51,201 bases of DNA, taken from JBAVVD01 sp049697115 (GTDB lineage Bacteria > Acidobacteriota > Aminicenantia > Aminicenantales > UBA4085). The notes beneath the pieces are model-generated. The model worked only from the letters and a program-made list of their open reading frames with translations, had not been told where the DNA came from and made no database searches. Made by a program: the position numbers and the translations under genes. Positions 42,378 to 51,114 of this stretch are shown in pieces; position 1 is the first letter of the stretch, and every line of letters begins with the position of its first letter. The stretch is taken from positions 1 through 51,201 of the forward strand of contig JBAVVD010000057.1 of assembly GCA_049697115.1 (NCBI GenBank), written 5' to 3'.

Positions 42378-43670
42378 TCAGGGATAAATACGGTAGAGGA
42401 GGCGGGGGAAAGGAATGGTCTCCCGAATGTGCTTGACTCTGCAGATCCAGGCTAAGGCTCTTTCAATCCCCAGGCCGAATCCAGCGTGGGGAACTGAACC
42501 GAATTTCCGGAGGTCTAGATACCATTCGTAGGCTTTGCGGGGAAGGTGATGTTCTTTGATTTTCTGCTCCAGCAGCGTCCGATCGTGAATTCTCTGGCCG
42601 CCGCCGATAATTTCTCCATAGCCCTCTGAAGCCAGAAAATCCACTCCCAGGACCAGGTCCGGCCTCTCTGCAGATGGCTGCATGTAGAACGCTTTAATTT
42701 TTGCCGGGAAATGCGTGATGCAGACAGGACTGGGATAGATTTCCGAGAGGATTGTTTCCTCAGGAGCACCGAAATCATCGCCCCACTGTATTTTGGAACC
42801 ATTTTCCTGGAGCAGAGGAATGGCTTTATCATAAGTCAGACGAGGAAAGGGCTTTGTGATCTGCTCCAGGGATTTCGTGTCTCTTTCGAGCTCATCCAGT
42901 TCTTTTTTTCTTTTTGTGAGAATTCTTTCCACGATAAAAAGAATGAGGTCTTCGCCCAGCTCCACAATATCTTCCAGAGTGGCGAAAGCCACCTCCGGTT
43001 CGACCATCCAGAATTCAATCAGGTGCTTTCTAGTTTTGGATTTTTCAGCACGGAAGGTTGGTCCAAAACAATAGACTTTGCCGAAGCTCATGGCCGTGGC
43101 TTCGTTGTAGAGCTGGCCGCTCTGGCTCAAATAGGCTTTCTGGTCGAAATATTCGGTCTCAAAAAGGGTCGTCGTTCCCTCGCAAGCGCTGGGAGTCAAT
43201 ATGGGAGTATCCATGAGACGGAAGCCGCGTCCATCGAAAAAGTCGCGTATGGCCTTGACCAGCTCGGCCCGGACCTGAAGGATGGCATGCTGTTTCCGAG
43301 AGCGGAGCCAGAGATGCCTGTGCTCCATGAGAAAGGGCGTGCTGTGCTCTTTGGGCGTAATCGGATAGTCCTTGGCCATCTGAAGGATTTCCAGGTCCTG
43401 GAGGCTCAATTCAAAGCCGCCGGGAGCCCGTGCGTCCTCCCTGATTTTGCCGCGGACGATGACCGAAGATTCCTGAGTCAATGCGTCAAATTTTTCAAAC
43501 AAGGGATTGTTCTCATCCTCACTGAAGATGGTCGATTGCAGGATTCCAGTGCCGTCCCGGATGAGAATAAAACGGATTTTGCCCGAGGAACGCTTGTTGT
43601 AGACCCAACCCCGGAGTTCAACGTCCTGGTCTCTGTGTGCGGCTATATCCTCAATATAAACCCATTTCAT
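42378..43670 (-). CDS. asnS: Asparaginyl-tRNA synthetase
   Basis: The 430-residue class IIb synthetase charges tRNA-Asn. It has an N-terminal OB anticodon-binding fold (~15-100, VELRGWVYNKRSSGKIRFILIRDGT) and the class II core with motif 2 (FGPTFRAEKSKTRKHLIEFWMVEPE) and motif 3 (GFGLGIERALAWICRVKHIRETIPFPR). The EFWMVEPE stretch favours AsnS over AspS. Some bacteria instead make Asn-tRNA by amidation, so this implies a direct route. Divergent from the DUF4416 gene. Confidence 0.93.
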   Translation of the reverse strand: MKWVYIEDIAAHRDQDVELRGWVYNKRSSGKIRFILIRDGTGILQSTIFSEDENNPLFEKFDALTQESSVIVRGKIREDARAPGGFELSLQDLEILQMAKDYPITPKEHSTPFLMEHRHLWLRSRKQHAILQVRAELVKAIRDFFDGRGFRLMDTPILTPSACEGTTTLFETEYFDQKAYLSQSGQLYNEATAMSFGKVYCFGPTFRAEKSKTRKHLIEFWMVEPEVAFATLEDIVELGEDLILFIVERILTKRKKELDELERDTKSLEQITKPFPRLTYDKAIPLLQENGSKIQWGDDFGAPEETILSEIYPSPVCITHFPAKIKAFYMQPSAERPDLVLGVDFLASEGYGEIIGGGQRIHDRTLLEQKIKEHHLPRKAYEWYLDLRKFGSVPHAGFGLGIERALAWICRVKHIRETIPFPRLLYRIYP

Positions 43671-43727
43671 GGCTCAAAATTATATGAAATAAATGAGATG
43701 AGGTCAACCTGAGATTTGATCCGATTA

Positions 43728-43756
43728 TTGCATTTTCGAACGGGATATCTTATCTT
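43728..43756 (+). promoter_or_regulatory. Promoter of the DUF4416 gene
   Basis: TTGCAT (43728-43733), 17 bases, TATCTT (43751-43756). Transcription would start about 43763, right at the ATG at 43765, which has no Shine-Dalgarno, so the message may be leaderless. Confidence 0.4.
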
Positions 43757-43764
43757 TGGCAGTA

Positions 43765-44310
43765 ATGGCCGAAGCGCACGCCTTTTCTTCTGTCAAACTT
43801 GTTTGCGGCATTATTTCCTCACGGGAAACTTATTTCCGGAGCGCCGAAGAACATCTCGTCCGTATCTACGGCCCTCTAGACCACAAAAGCCAATCCTTTG
43901 ATTTTAACCTTACCGATTACTATGAAAAAAAGATGGGGAAAAACCTAAAGAGAGAGTTTCTCAGTTTTGGCCGCCTGATTTCCCCCGACCAACTGAGCGA
44001 GATCAAAATCCGGACAAATGCGCTTGAAGAGGAAATCCAGAAAGAATTCCAAGAAAAACTACGCGCCGTTAACCTCGATCCGGGTTATCTCACCCGGGCC
44101 GTGCTGGTCATGGCCACGGCCAAAGATTTTGCCCACCGGATCCCATTACAAAAAGGCATTTACGCCCACCTCGAATTCTTGTTTACCAAAACAGGCATCC
44201 GCATCCTTGAATGGACCTATCCGGACTATAAACAAGAAGCGTGCCAGAAATTCTTTTTGGACATCCGGAAAATGTATTTGTTCCAGCTCAAAAGACCGAT
44301 TCAAGAATAA
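43765..44310 (+). CDS. DUF4416 family protein
   Basis: The 181-residue protein matches the DUF4416 family, small cytoplasmic proteins of unknown function found in diverse anaerobes. Characteristic stretches are KLVCGIISS near the start, SQSFDFNLTDYYEKKMG, RAVLVMATAKDFAHRIPLQKG and ILEWTYPDYK at the end. It has no signal peptide or membrane segment. It is transcribed alone, divergent from asnS. I chose ATG 43765 over the TTG at 43756 because the likely transcription start lies between them. Confidence 0.82.
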   Translation: MAEAHAFSSVKLVCGIISSRETYFRSAEEHLVRIYGPLDHKSQSFDFNLTDYYEKKMGKNLKREFLSFGRLISPDQLSEIKIRTNALEEEIQKEFQEKLRAVNLDPGYLTRAVLVMATAKDFAHRIPLQKGIYAHLEFLFTKTGIRILEWTYPDYKQEACQKFFLDIRKMYLFQLKRPIQE

Positions 44311-44335
44311 CCTTTCCGTCTCCAGCGAATCTGAT

Positions 44336-44361
44336 CCACTTGAAAATTTAAACTTCAGTGG
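44336..44361. terminator. Hairpin between convergent genes
   Basis: CCACT-T-GAA and TTCAGTGG pair over 8 bases with one bulge and a 9-base AT-rich loop, between the DUF4416 gene and the convergent pterin-binding gene. Neither side has a clear U-tract, so termination is only suggested by position. Confidence 0.35.
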
Positions 44362-44428
44362 ACAAATTTGTATTCTACAGAGCAAAGAACGCGTCCAAAG
44401 AAGAGGGAACGGACACTGCCTCCCTTTC

Positions 44429-45247
44429 TCAGGAGTTCTCCCGGTCTGTTCTGTCCTGCCTTTTGAGTTTTCTGTTCCAGGTTAGAAAATTCTTTAATCC
44501 CGGGTCTTTTCCTAAAAGTGCCTGAGAGGCGGCAAGAGACGCTTGAAGCTCTGCATCCAGAGGGTCGCAGATGGCGGCGTCCAGTCCTTGTTGAAGAGCC
44601 AGGACAAGAAGTGTTCTGTTGAAGAGGCTGCGCCGGGGAAGCCCGAACGAAATATTGCTGATTCCGGCGATTGTCTTCACGCCGGGAAGAGAGGCTTTTA
44701 TTTTTCCAATAGATTCAAGAAAAAGGGGAGAGGCATCCCATTCAACGCCAACCGGGCGGACAAGGGGATCAACAAAGAGATCTTCCAGGCGGATTCCTTC
44801 CCTCTGAAGGAGGTTGACCATCTGCTCAGCGATTTGCACAGACTTCTCTGGAGTCCGCGGAGTCCCTTCTTCATCCAGACAAAGGACGATAATCTGCGGT
44901 TTAAAATCTCTGATTATCGGAAGCATCCGATACAACCGGTTCTTTTCTGCCGTCAGGGAATTGAGAAGAGCTTTGCCTTTATGGCATTTCAATCCTTCTT
45001 CCATTGCCTCAGGATTGGGAGTGTCGAGGGAGATAGGAACTTTCAAATTTTTCTGCAATACGGGGATCGCCCAGCGAAGGATTTCAATTTCATGGTCCAA
45101 TAGGGCGGCCGCATTGAGGTCGATGTAATGAGCGCCGGCCTGTTCCTGCCGCAAAGCCTGGTCAATCAGAAATTTTTCGTCCCTGGCTTGAAAAGCTTCG
45201 CAGATGCTCTTCCGGGCGGAATTCAGTCGCTCGCCGATAATAAACAT
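44429..45247 (-). CDS. Pterin-binding methyltetrahydrofolate:corrinoid methyltransferase domain protein
   Basis: The 272-residue TIM-barrel protein resembles the folate domain of MetH and AcsE, which move the methyl group of 5-methyl-THF to a corrinoid protein. Family features: IIGERLNSARKS at the start, AGAHYIDLNAAALLDHE, PISLDTPNPEAMEEG, FVDPLVRPVG and GISNISFGLPRRS. It lies 25 bases after the homocysteine methyltransferase gene, so the two substrate halves of methionine synthase are encoded side by side. The cobalamin-binding module that normally sits between them is absent here. Confidence 0.88.
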   Translation of the reverse strand: MFIIGERLNSARKSICEAFQARDEKFLIDQALRQEQAGAHYIDLNAAALLDHEIEILRWAIPVLQKNLKVPISLDTPNPEAMEEGLKCHKGKALLNSLTAEKNRLYRMLPIIRDFKPQIIVLCLDEEGTPRTPEKSVQIAEQMVNLLQREGIRLEDLFVDPLVRPVGVEWDASPLFLESIGKIKASLPGVKTIAGISNISFGLPRRSLFNRTLLVLALQQGLDAAICDPLDAELQASLAASQALLGKDPGLKNFLTWNRKLKRQDRTDRENS

Positions 45248-45272
45248 AATTGTCTCAGTTGTTATCGACCAC

Positions 45273-46166
45273 TCATGGAAGACACGGTTCTTTCAAAACT
45301 CTGGCCATTTCGCGGATATACTCAGGGTCTGTTCCGCAGCAGCCGCCGACAAAATTGGCTCCATTCCTGACCATCTGGGGAACATATCGTATATAATCTC
45401 CGACTTTTTGAGAATAGACGATAGTCGATTCAGACGTCAACTCAGGCTTTCCCGCATTCGGCTGGGCAATCAGAGGGAGGGAAGTCCAACGTCTCATCTC
45501 TTGAATGAGGTCGGCCATGTCTCGACTATCCAGAGTGCAGTTGGATCCGATCGCGGGAACACCGTTTTTTTCCAGTTCTTCCACGCATTGTCGGACACTG
45601 TTTCCCATGAGAGTGAAAAATCCTCGCGGAATCCGGTTAAAGGTCATTGTCACAAAAATGGGCAGGGAAGAGGCTCTTCTGGCCCCTCTCAAAGCGCAGA
45701 GGGCTTCCCTAAGGTCGTACATGGTTTCGATCAGAAGGAAATCCACCTTTCCCATGGTCAGGGCCTTGGCCTGGACGTGGAAGGCCTTTTCAAATTCTTC
45801 CTCCGTATATTCCCCTTGAGGGTCTAAAAATTTTCCTGTGGGCCCCATGCTGCCGCCCACATATTTTCCCTTTGGGCGGACTTCAGAGGCGATTCTTGCG
45901 GCCTGATAATTCAATGTGTGGCATTTATCCTCTAGGCCATAGGAAGAAAGCTTGATCTTGTTTCCGCCGAAGGAATTGGTCAATATCGCATCCGCTCCAG
46001 CATCAAAATAGCTCTGATAGACGCTCTTGACGGCCTCTGGATTTTCCTCATTCCACAGTTCCGGGCATTTCCCTTGGGGAAGGCTCTGCTTGATCAGTTC
46101 CGTGCCCATTCCGCCGTCCAAGAGCACTACCTGTCGTTGGGCCAATTTCAGTAGAGAACCGCTCAT
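45273..46166 (-). CDS. Homocysteine S-methyltransferase domain protein (MetH N-terminal type)
   Basis: The 297-residue barrel begins VVLLDGGMGTELIKQSL and contains the three zinc-binding cysteines of this family, Cys210 (GSNCTL) and Cys276-Cys277 (GGCCGTD). These activate homocysteine thiolate. TNSFGGNKIKL and QPNAGKPEL are also typical. Together with the pterin-binding protein downstream it looks like a split methionine synthase, remaking methionine from the homocysteine released by AhcY. It follows the cysteine desulfurase after 14 bases. Confidence 0.92.
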   Translation of the reverse strand: MSGSLLKLAQRQVVLLDGGMGTELIKQSLPQGKCPELWNEENPEAVKSVYQSYFDAGADAILTNSFGGNKIKLSSYGLEDKCHTLNYQAARIASEVRPKGKYVGGSMGPTGKFLDPQGEYTEEEFEKAFHVQAKALTMGKVDFLLIETMYDLREALCALRGARRASSLPIFVTMTFNRIPRGFFTLMGNSVRQCVEELEKNGVPAIGSNCTLDSRDMADLIQEMRRWTSLPLIAQPNAGKPELTSESTIVYSQKVGDYIRYVPQMVRNGANFVGGCCGTDPEYIREMARVLKEPCLP

Positions 46167-46180
46167 TGAAGGATATCTTT

Positions 46181-47338
46181 TTAACTGTCCTCAGGGGAAA
46201 AGGAAGAGATTTGTCTCAACTTTTCCACAATCTCGGGAAGCTCTCGAAGGACGATGGAAATGTCCTCTTCTGTGTTGAATCGTCCGAGCGACATGCGGAT
46301 GGAAGATCGGGCAATCTCAGGCTTGAGGCCGATGGCGAGCAGAACATGAGAGACCTCTTCCGAATCTTCACTGCAGGCAGAGCCGGTGGACACATAGATT
46401 TCTTTGGTCGCCAATGCCAGGAGGACGGCTTCTGCTTCAAGGCCCATAAAAGAAAAATTCAGGGTGCTCTTGACTCTGTTGTCCGGATGTCCATTGAACC
46501 GGATTCTGGGAATTTTTTCCTCGATCCCTTTCTTTAAATGGGCGGAGAGCTTTTCAATCCTCTCTTTATCCTTTTTCCATCTTTCTTGAATCACTCTGAC
46601 GGCTTCCCCAAAGCCGATAATCCCGATGGTGTTTTCTGTGCCGGCCCTCAGATTCCTTTCCTGATGGCCCCCGTGAATAAAAGGCACAAGAGGAGTTCCT
46701 TTCCGGATATACAGCGCTCCGACTCCCTTAGGCCCATAGATTTTATGGGCTGAGACAGAAAGGAGGTCCACGCCCAATTTCTCCACATTGACCTCAGTTT
46801 TCCCGAATGACTGAACGGCATCGGTATGGACAAGGACTCCTTTTTCTCTGGCAATTCGGGCAATCATTTCTATCGGCTGAAGAGTCCCCAACTCATTATT
46901 GGCATGCATGATCGAGATAAGGGCGGTCTGAGGAGTGATGGCATCCTGGAGAAAATTGAGGTCAACCGTGCCGTACCGATCCACAGGAACAGAGACGACT
47001 GTGTATCCTTTTTTCTCCAGAAAATTGGCTGTCTGAGTGACCGCCGGATGTTCGATGGCCGAAGTGATGAATTCTCGTTTGTTCGGAAAAGCCTCCATGA
47101 CGCCAAGGATGGCAAAGTTATCCGCTTCCGTGCCCGAGCCGGTGAAGATGATTTCCGATTTCGATGTGCCCAGCGCTTTAGCCACATGTTCACGCGCATT
47201 ATTGATCATCTCTTTCACCTGGCGCCCAATGGGATAGATAGAAGAAGGATTTCCAAAATGCTCTTTAAGAAACCAGATCATTTTCTCAGCCACACCGGAA
47301 TCCAGGGGAGTAGTCGCATTATTGTCCAAGTAGACCAT
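46181..47338 (-). CDS. nifS: Cysteine desulfurase (NifS/IscS family)
   Basis: The 385-residue PLP enzyme takes sulfur from cysteine for Fe-S clusters or tRNA thiolation. PLP-binding Lys199 lies in SVSAHKIYGPKG and the persulfide Cys322 in STGSACSED. YLDNNATTPLD at the start and HGGHQERNLRAGTEN fix the family. No IscU/NifU scaffold or Fe-S regulator is adjacent, so the partner is unknown. AGGAAAG lies 11 bases before the ATG, and an AT-rich leader of ~60 bases probably carries the promoter. Confidence 0.93.
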   Translation of the reverse strand: MVYLDNNATTPLDSGVAEKMIWFLKEHFGNPSSIYPIGRQVKEMINNAREHVAKALGTSKSEIIFTGSGTEADNFAILGVMEAFPNKREFITSAIEHPAVTQTANFLEKKGYTVVSVPVDRYGTVDLNFLQDAITPQTALISIMHANNELGTLQPIEMIARIAREKGVLVHTDAVQSFGKTEVNVEKLGVDLLSVSAHKIYGPKGVGALYIRKGTPLVPFIHGGHQERNLRAGTENTIGIIGFGEAVRVIQERWKKDKERIEKLSAHLKKGIEEKIPRIRFNGHPDNRVKSTLNFSFMGLEAEAVLLALATKEIYVSTGSACSEDSEEVSHVLLAIGLKPEIARSSIRMSLGRFNTEEDISIVLRELPEIVEKLRQISSFSPEDS

Positions 47339-47449
47339 CGAAATTCTCGCTTTCCTATAGATTTACTTAAACTACTACCATTTATTTTACATAAAATTTA
47401 TAAAAAAAACCATCTTCTTCTTTCTCACACAATTGCCGTTAGAAAATAA

Positions 47450-47472
47450 AGAGGAGGATCGGACGATCCCTC
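47450..47472 (-). terminator. Terminator candidate downstream of serA
   Basis: On the minus strand, GGATCG and CGATCC (complement of 47464-47469 and 47456-47461) form a stem closely followed by a T-rich run (CTCCTCTTTATTTTC). It lies 70 bases after the serA stop and before the nifS promoter region. The two-base apparent loop means the top pair would open. Confidence 0.4.
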
Positions 47473-47540
47473 TGCGGGCAAAGACCTCGGGGTGGGTTTG
47501 GTCGAGAACTCACAGGGACAGTCCAAGCGGAGGAGTAGGC

Positions 47541-48440
47541 TTAGGCCAGATTTTCTTTTAAAATTCTCACAACTTCAAAACCCGCCCTCTTTTGTCCCTC
47601 TTTGGCCGCTGCCCCGATATGAGGCGTGGCAATGACTTGGGGATGGTCGATCAGGCTGAAATCCTCCGGAGGTTCCTTCTCAAAGACATCCAGGGCGGCG
47701 GCCCTGACTTTACCTGAATTCAAAGCTTCCAGTAGAGCTTTCTCATCCACGGTCCCGCTGCGTGAGGCATTAATGAAGACCACACCATCTTTCATTTTCT
47801 GGAGTTCCTCGCGGCCGATGATATAGCGCGAAATCTTCGGGACATGAAGGGATATGATGTCCGACCGGATTAAAAGTTCATCCAATGAGACCTGCTGGAT
47901 ATTCAGTTGGGTTTCGATTTTCACCACATCATAGGCCAGAACTTTCATCCCGAAGGCAAGAGCGCGCTCAGCGAGGGCAAGGCCGATCCTTCCACAGCCG
48001 ATGATGCCCAGGGTTTTCTCGTAGAGCTCGGTGCCTGTTAAAACCTTCTTTTCCCATTTGTGTTGCTTCATGGAAAGATTGGCTTTTCCGTGCTGGCGTA
48101 CGGCCGCGATCATCAACCCGAAGACATGTTCAGCCACGGAAATGGTTGTTGCCGCCGGAGTGTTCGCGACCTTGATTCCTTTCTCCTTGGCTGCGGCGGC
48201 ATCCACATTATCCAGCCCGATACCGGCACGCACAATGATCTCCAAACCGGACGATGCGTCCACGACTTTCCGCGTCACCTTTGTCGCGCTTCTGACGATG
48301 ATCGCGTTGAAATCGGGGATGATCTTGACCAGTTCCGCCTCATCCATACCTGTCTTAACGGTGACGTCAAAACTGGAAATCGCCTGGAGCTGCTCCAAGG
48401 CCTCCTTGTCCAGAGAATCGGCAACAAGTATCTTTTTCAT
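47541..48440 (-). CDS. serA: D-3-phosphoglycerate dehydrogenase (short form)
   Basis: The 299-residue NAD enzyme oxidises 3-phosphoglycerate in serine synthesis. It shows VRSATKVTRKVVDAS, IVRAGIGLDNVDAAAAKEKGI, the Rossmann GIIGCGRIGLALAERALAFGM, the catalytic Arg in INASRSGTVDEKAL, and the Glu/His pair toward PPEDFSL...ATPHIGAAAKEGQ. The regulatory ACT domain of E. coli SerA is absent, so feedback by serine is unlikely. The ATG at 48440 overlaps the aminotransferase stop as ATGA and has AAGGAG upstream. Confidence 0.93.
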   Translation of the reverse strand: MKKILVADSLDKEALEQLQAISSFDVTVKTGMDEAELVKIIPDFNAIIVRSATKVTRKVVDASSGLEIIVRAGIGLDNVDAAAAKEKGIKVANTPAATTISVAEHVFGLMIAAVRQHGKANLSMKQHKWEKKVLTGTELYEKTLGIIGCGRIGLALAERALAFGMKVLAYDVVKIETQLNIQQVSLDELLIRSDIISLHVPKISRYIIGREELQKMKDGVVFINASRSGTVDEKALLEALNSGKVRAAALDVFEKEPPEDFSLIDHPQVIATPHIGAAAKEGQKRAGFEVVRILKENLA

Positions 48441-49585
48441 ATCCAATACTCCTTTAAAATAGTTTTGGCGGCTCGGACGGAGCCTCCATTTTCAAATGTA
48501 TTATAGCCTAAGTCATTCAGAGCCATTTCAAGGGCCGTGAGAGCTGTGATGATGTCAAAACCTCCTGTATAGCCCAAGTGAGCGATCCGAAGGAACTTCC
48601 CCTTATGCGGGTCCTGAGCGCCGGCAATATAAGTCCTGTATTTGTTCTGCATGACTTTAACAAGCGTTTCCCCGTCCACACCAGGCGGAACTTTGACGGC
48701 ACTCAGAATGTTGCCTGGTCTTTTTGCCAGAAGATTCAATTTCAGCGCTGCGACGCCGGCCCGTGTGGCTTCGGCCAAAATGCGGTGATGCTCATGAAAT
48801 TTTTCCAGTCCAATGGATTTTAATATCTCCAGAGACTTTCTCTGCTGAACGACCAATGAGATCGCCGGCGTCCAAGGCGTCGTTTGCTTATTCAGATTAT
48901 GATCGGCTTTCGCGGCGTCAAAATAGAAATTGGGAAGAGTCGATGTTCTGACGAAATTCCAGGCTTTCGGGCTGAATGCTATGTAGGCCAGTCCCGGCGG
49001 AATCATGAATGACTTCTGAGAGCTGGAGATCAAAACATCCACTTTCCAGTCGTCCATCGGGCAGGGAACGGCCCCCACTCCGGAGATGCCGTCGACAACC
49101 AGGATCGCCTCTTTCCTGTCCACAACTTCTCCATACCCTTGGATATCATAAACAGCTCCGGTGGATGTCTCGCAAAGAGTGGCGAAAACAGCTTTGGTCC
49201 GTGGCTTGGCTTTCAGTTCCGCTTCCAGCCGGTCTGGGCTGAAGTCCTCGCCCCATTCCAGGATAATTTCTTTCACTTCGACTCCATAAGCGCGGCAGAT
49301 ATGTCCCCACCTTTCCCCGAATTTCCCGGCATTGATACTGATGACACCATCCCCGGCGCAGAGAGTGTTCACTACAGCCGCTTCCATGGCGCCCGTACCC
49401 GAAGATGTCAGAACGAAAACGTCTTCTTTTGTTCCGAAGACATATTGGAGACCTTCCGTGACTTCCATAAGAATCTTTGAAAATTCTGGTGTTCGATGGT
49501 GGATGAGCGGCTCCGCAGCTACGGCCAGGACTTTCTCGGGCACCGGCGTTGGACCGGGAGAAAAAAGATAATGTTTCTTAATCAT
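48437..49585 (-). CDS. Class V aminotransferase (serine-pyruvate/alanine-glyoxylate type)
   Basis: The 382-residue PLP enzyme starts FSPGPTPVPEKVL, contains LTSSGTGAMEAA, VVDGISGVGAVP (PLP Asp165) and the PLP lysine K191 in SSSQKSFMIPPG. This subgroup is labelled serine-pyruvate or alanine-glyoxylate aminotransferase. When coupled to serA, as here by ATGA, it can plausibly serve as the phosphoserine aminotransferase. No SerC or SerB homologue is in the window. The ATG at 49585 is 10 bases after GAGG; an ATG at 49594 sits too close to it. Confidence 0.9.
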   Translation of the reverse strand: MIKKHYLFSPGPTPVPEKVLAVAAEPLIHHRTPEFSKILMEVTEGLQYVFGTKEDVFVLTSSGTGAMEAAVVNTLCAGDGVISINAGKFGERWGHICRAYGVEVKEIILEWGEDFSPDRLEAELKAKPRTKAVFATLCETSTGAVYDIQGYGEVVDRKEAILVVDGISGVGAVPCPMDDWKVDVLISSSQKSFMIPPGLAYIAFSPKAWNFVRTSTLPNFYFDAAKADHNLNKQTTPWTPAISLVVQQRKSLEILKSIGLEKFHEHHRILAEATRAGVAALKLNLLAKRPGNILSAVKVPPGVDGETLVKVMQNKYRTYIAGAQDPHKGKFLRIAHLGYTGGFDIITALTALEMALNDLGYNTFENGGSVRAAKTILKEYWI

Positions 49586-49703
49586 CCAAGCCATCCCTCA
49601 GATTTTGAATAGACAGACGGGCTTCTTGGGCCATCGCATATGTGAACTCTATTACTACTGATTACAGATAATAATGGATATCAAACTCCTGGCTCTCCGT
49701 CAA

Positions 49704-50834
49704 TCACAGCTGCTTCAGCAACTCTGTGAGCAGAGCGGTTCTCTGGACGAGAGAAGGAAGAAGGACATGCTCATTTTCTGAATGAATTCCGTTTCCATCG
49801 GGTCCCAGGCCGTCCAGAGTGGGAATTCCCAGACTTGCGGCAATGGAAGCGTCTGAACCTCCTCCTGTTTTTCCGGCGGTAAGGGCCAGGTTCAAAGAAG
49901 CAGCAATATTCTTCGCCAAAAGGAATAGGTCCGACGACGCCTTATTTTTTTCCATGGGAGGAGTCATACCTTCAATGGTAAATTTAATCCGCGCTCCTCT
50001 CCGCATAGGATTGATATTCTTAAAGAATTTCAAAATTTTGTCTTTCTGCAGAGATTTCCAGAACCGGAAATCCAGAACGGCCCAGGCGCTTGCGGCCACG
50101 ATATTGGCCTCTTCTCCTCCTCCAATCAATCCGAGGTTCATGGTGATATCTTTGGATTTTAACTGATTGATCCGGCGGAGCTGAGTCAGAAGTTCTTCAA
50201 TGGCATTAATGCCTTTTTCCGGCGTGCCGCCGTGAGCGGATTTTCCTTGCACTTCAAGGCGGATGACCATTCGCCCTTTTCGCTGGGTTTTTAAGGCCCC
50301 CCCGGGCAGGGCGGGCTCCAGACAAAGAACACAGTCCGATTTTCTGGCCAAATTCCGGATGAGCTCAGAGGAAACATCATTCCATTTTTCCTCTGAGGAA
50401 TTGACGAAGACAACGATTTTTTTATAAGGATGAATATTCAAATCACGGAGCGTCTTCAAAGCAACTATGACCATGACCAGGCCTGACTTCATATCCAAAA
50501 CACCCGGGCCAAAAACTTTATTTCCGGAAACATAAAATGGCATCTTTTCAATTTTTCCGACCGGCCAGACCGTATCCGAATGAGAAAGAATCAGGATCTG
50601 ACCTTCAATTTCCTTGGGCGCCCGAGCGGAATATTCAGCCAGATAAAAATCCCCAATTTTTTTTTGGGGAATGCGGGTGATTTTTGCGCCCGCTTTTTTC
50701 AGCATCTCGACAACGTATGCCGAGCAGATATCCACGGCCTTTTTGTTAGATGTGGGTGATTCCCGGCTGACGATTTCTTTCAAGAGGCTGGCCATCTCTC
50801 CTTGACGGGACCTGAAATAGAAGTTAAAATCCAT
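49704..50834 (-). CDS. M20 family metallopeptidase (glutamate carboxypeptidase-like)
   Basis: The 376-residue protein resembles carboxypeptidase G2/ArgE-type M20 enzymes. Metal ligands are apparent at H85 and D87 (LSHSDTVWP), D114 (GPGVLDMKSG), E148/E149 (NSSEE) and a final His in SENEH. A dimerisation insert follows KSAHGGTPEKGINAIEEL. No clear signal peptide is present, so it is probably cytoplasmic. Substrate cannot be told from the sequence; peptides or acyl-glutamates are likely. GAGGAGG lies 3-4 bases before the ATG. It is not closely linked to its neighbours. Confidence 0.9.
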   Translation of the reverse strand: MDFNFYFRSRQGEMASLLKEIVSRESPTSNKKAVDICSAYVVEMLKKAGAKITRIPQKKIGDFYLAEYSARAPKEIEGQILILSHSDTVWPVGKIEKMPFYVSGNKVFGPGVLDMKSGLVMVIVALKTLRDLNIHPYKKIVVFVNSSEEKWNDVSSELIRNLARKSDCVLCLEPALPGGALKTQRKGRMVIRLEVQGKSAHGGTPEKGINAIEELLTQLRRINQLKSKDITMNLGLIGGGEEANIVAASAWAVLDFRFWKSLQKDKILKFFKNINPMRRGARIKFTIEGMTPPMEKNKASSDLFLLAKNIAASLNLALTAGKTGGGSDASIAASLGIPTLDGLGPDGNGIHSENEHVLLPSLVQRTALLTELLKQL

Positions 50835-51114
50835 CTCGCCTCCTCTGTATCATTCCACTTTAATTTATCACAGCCGGAAGGGAAATTCACCTGATTTCTT
50901 GACAGGAGTCTATCCAGCCTTTTCCTCCGGAAGTCAACCGGAATTCTTTCACCGCGTTACTTCGCACCTCCTCGCTCCACCGATCCTCCTGTGGGATCCT
51001 TTCCCTCCGGGCGGTTGTTCTCATCTTCCTCTTTGCCCGTTCACTCAATCGTTGTTAATCGGACTGGAAAAAAGATTGACTTTCATAAAAAATTTAAAGA
51101 AGATTTAAACATCC

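Noticed and set aside
42711..43712. 333-codon plus-strand frame opposite asnS
   Set aside because: Antisense to conserved class II synthetase motifs; no supporting signals.
47339..47540. Structured RNA between serA and nifS
   Set aside because: Only one short stem (kept as a terminator candidate) is evident; the remainder is AT-rich leader or unstructured.
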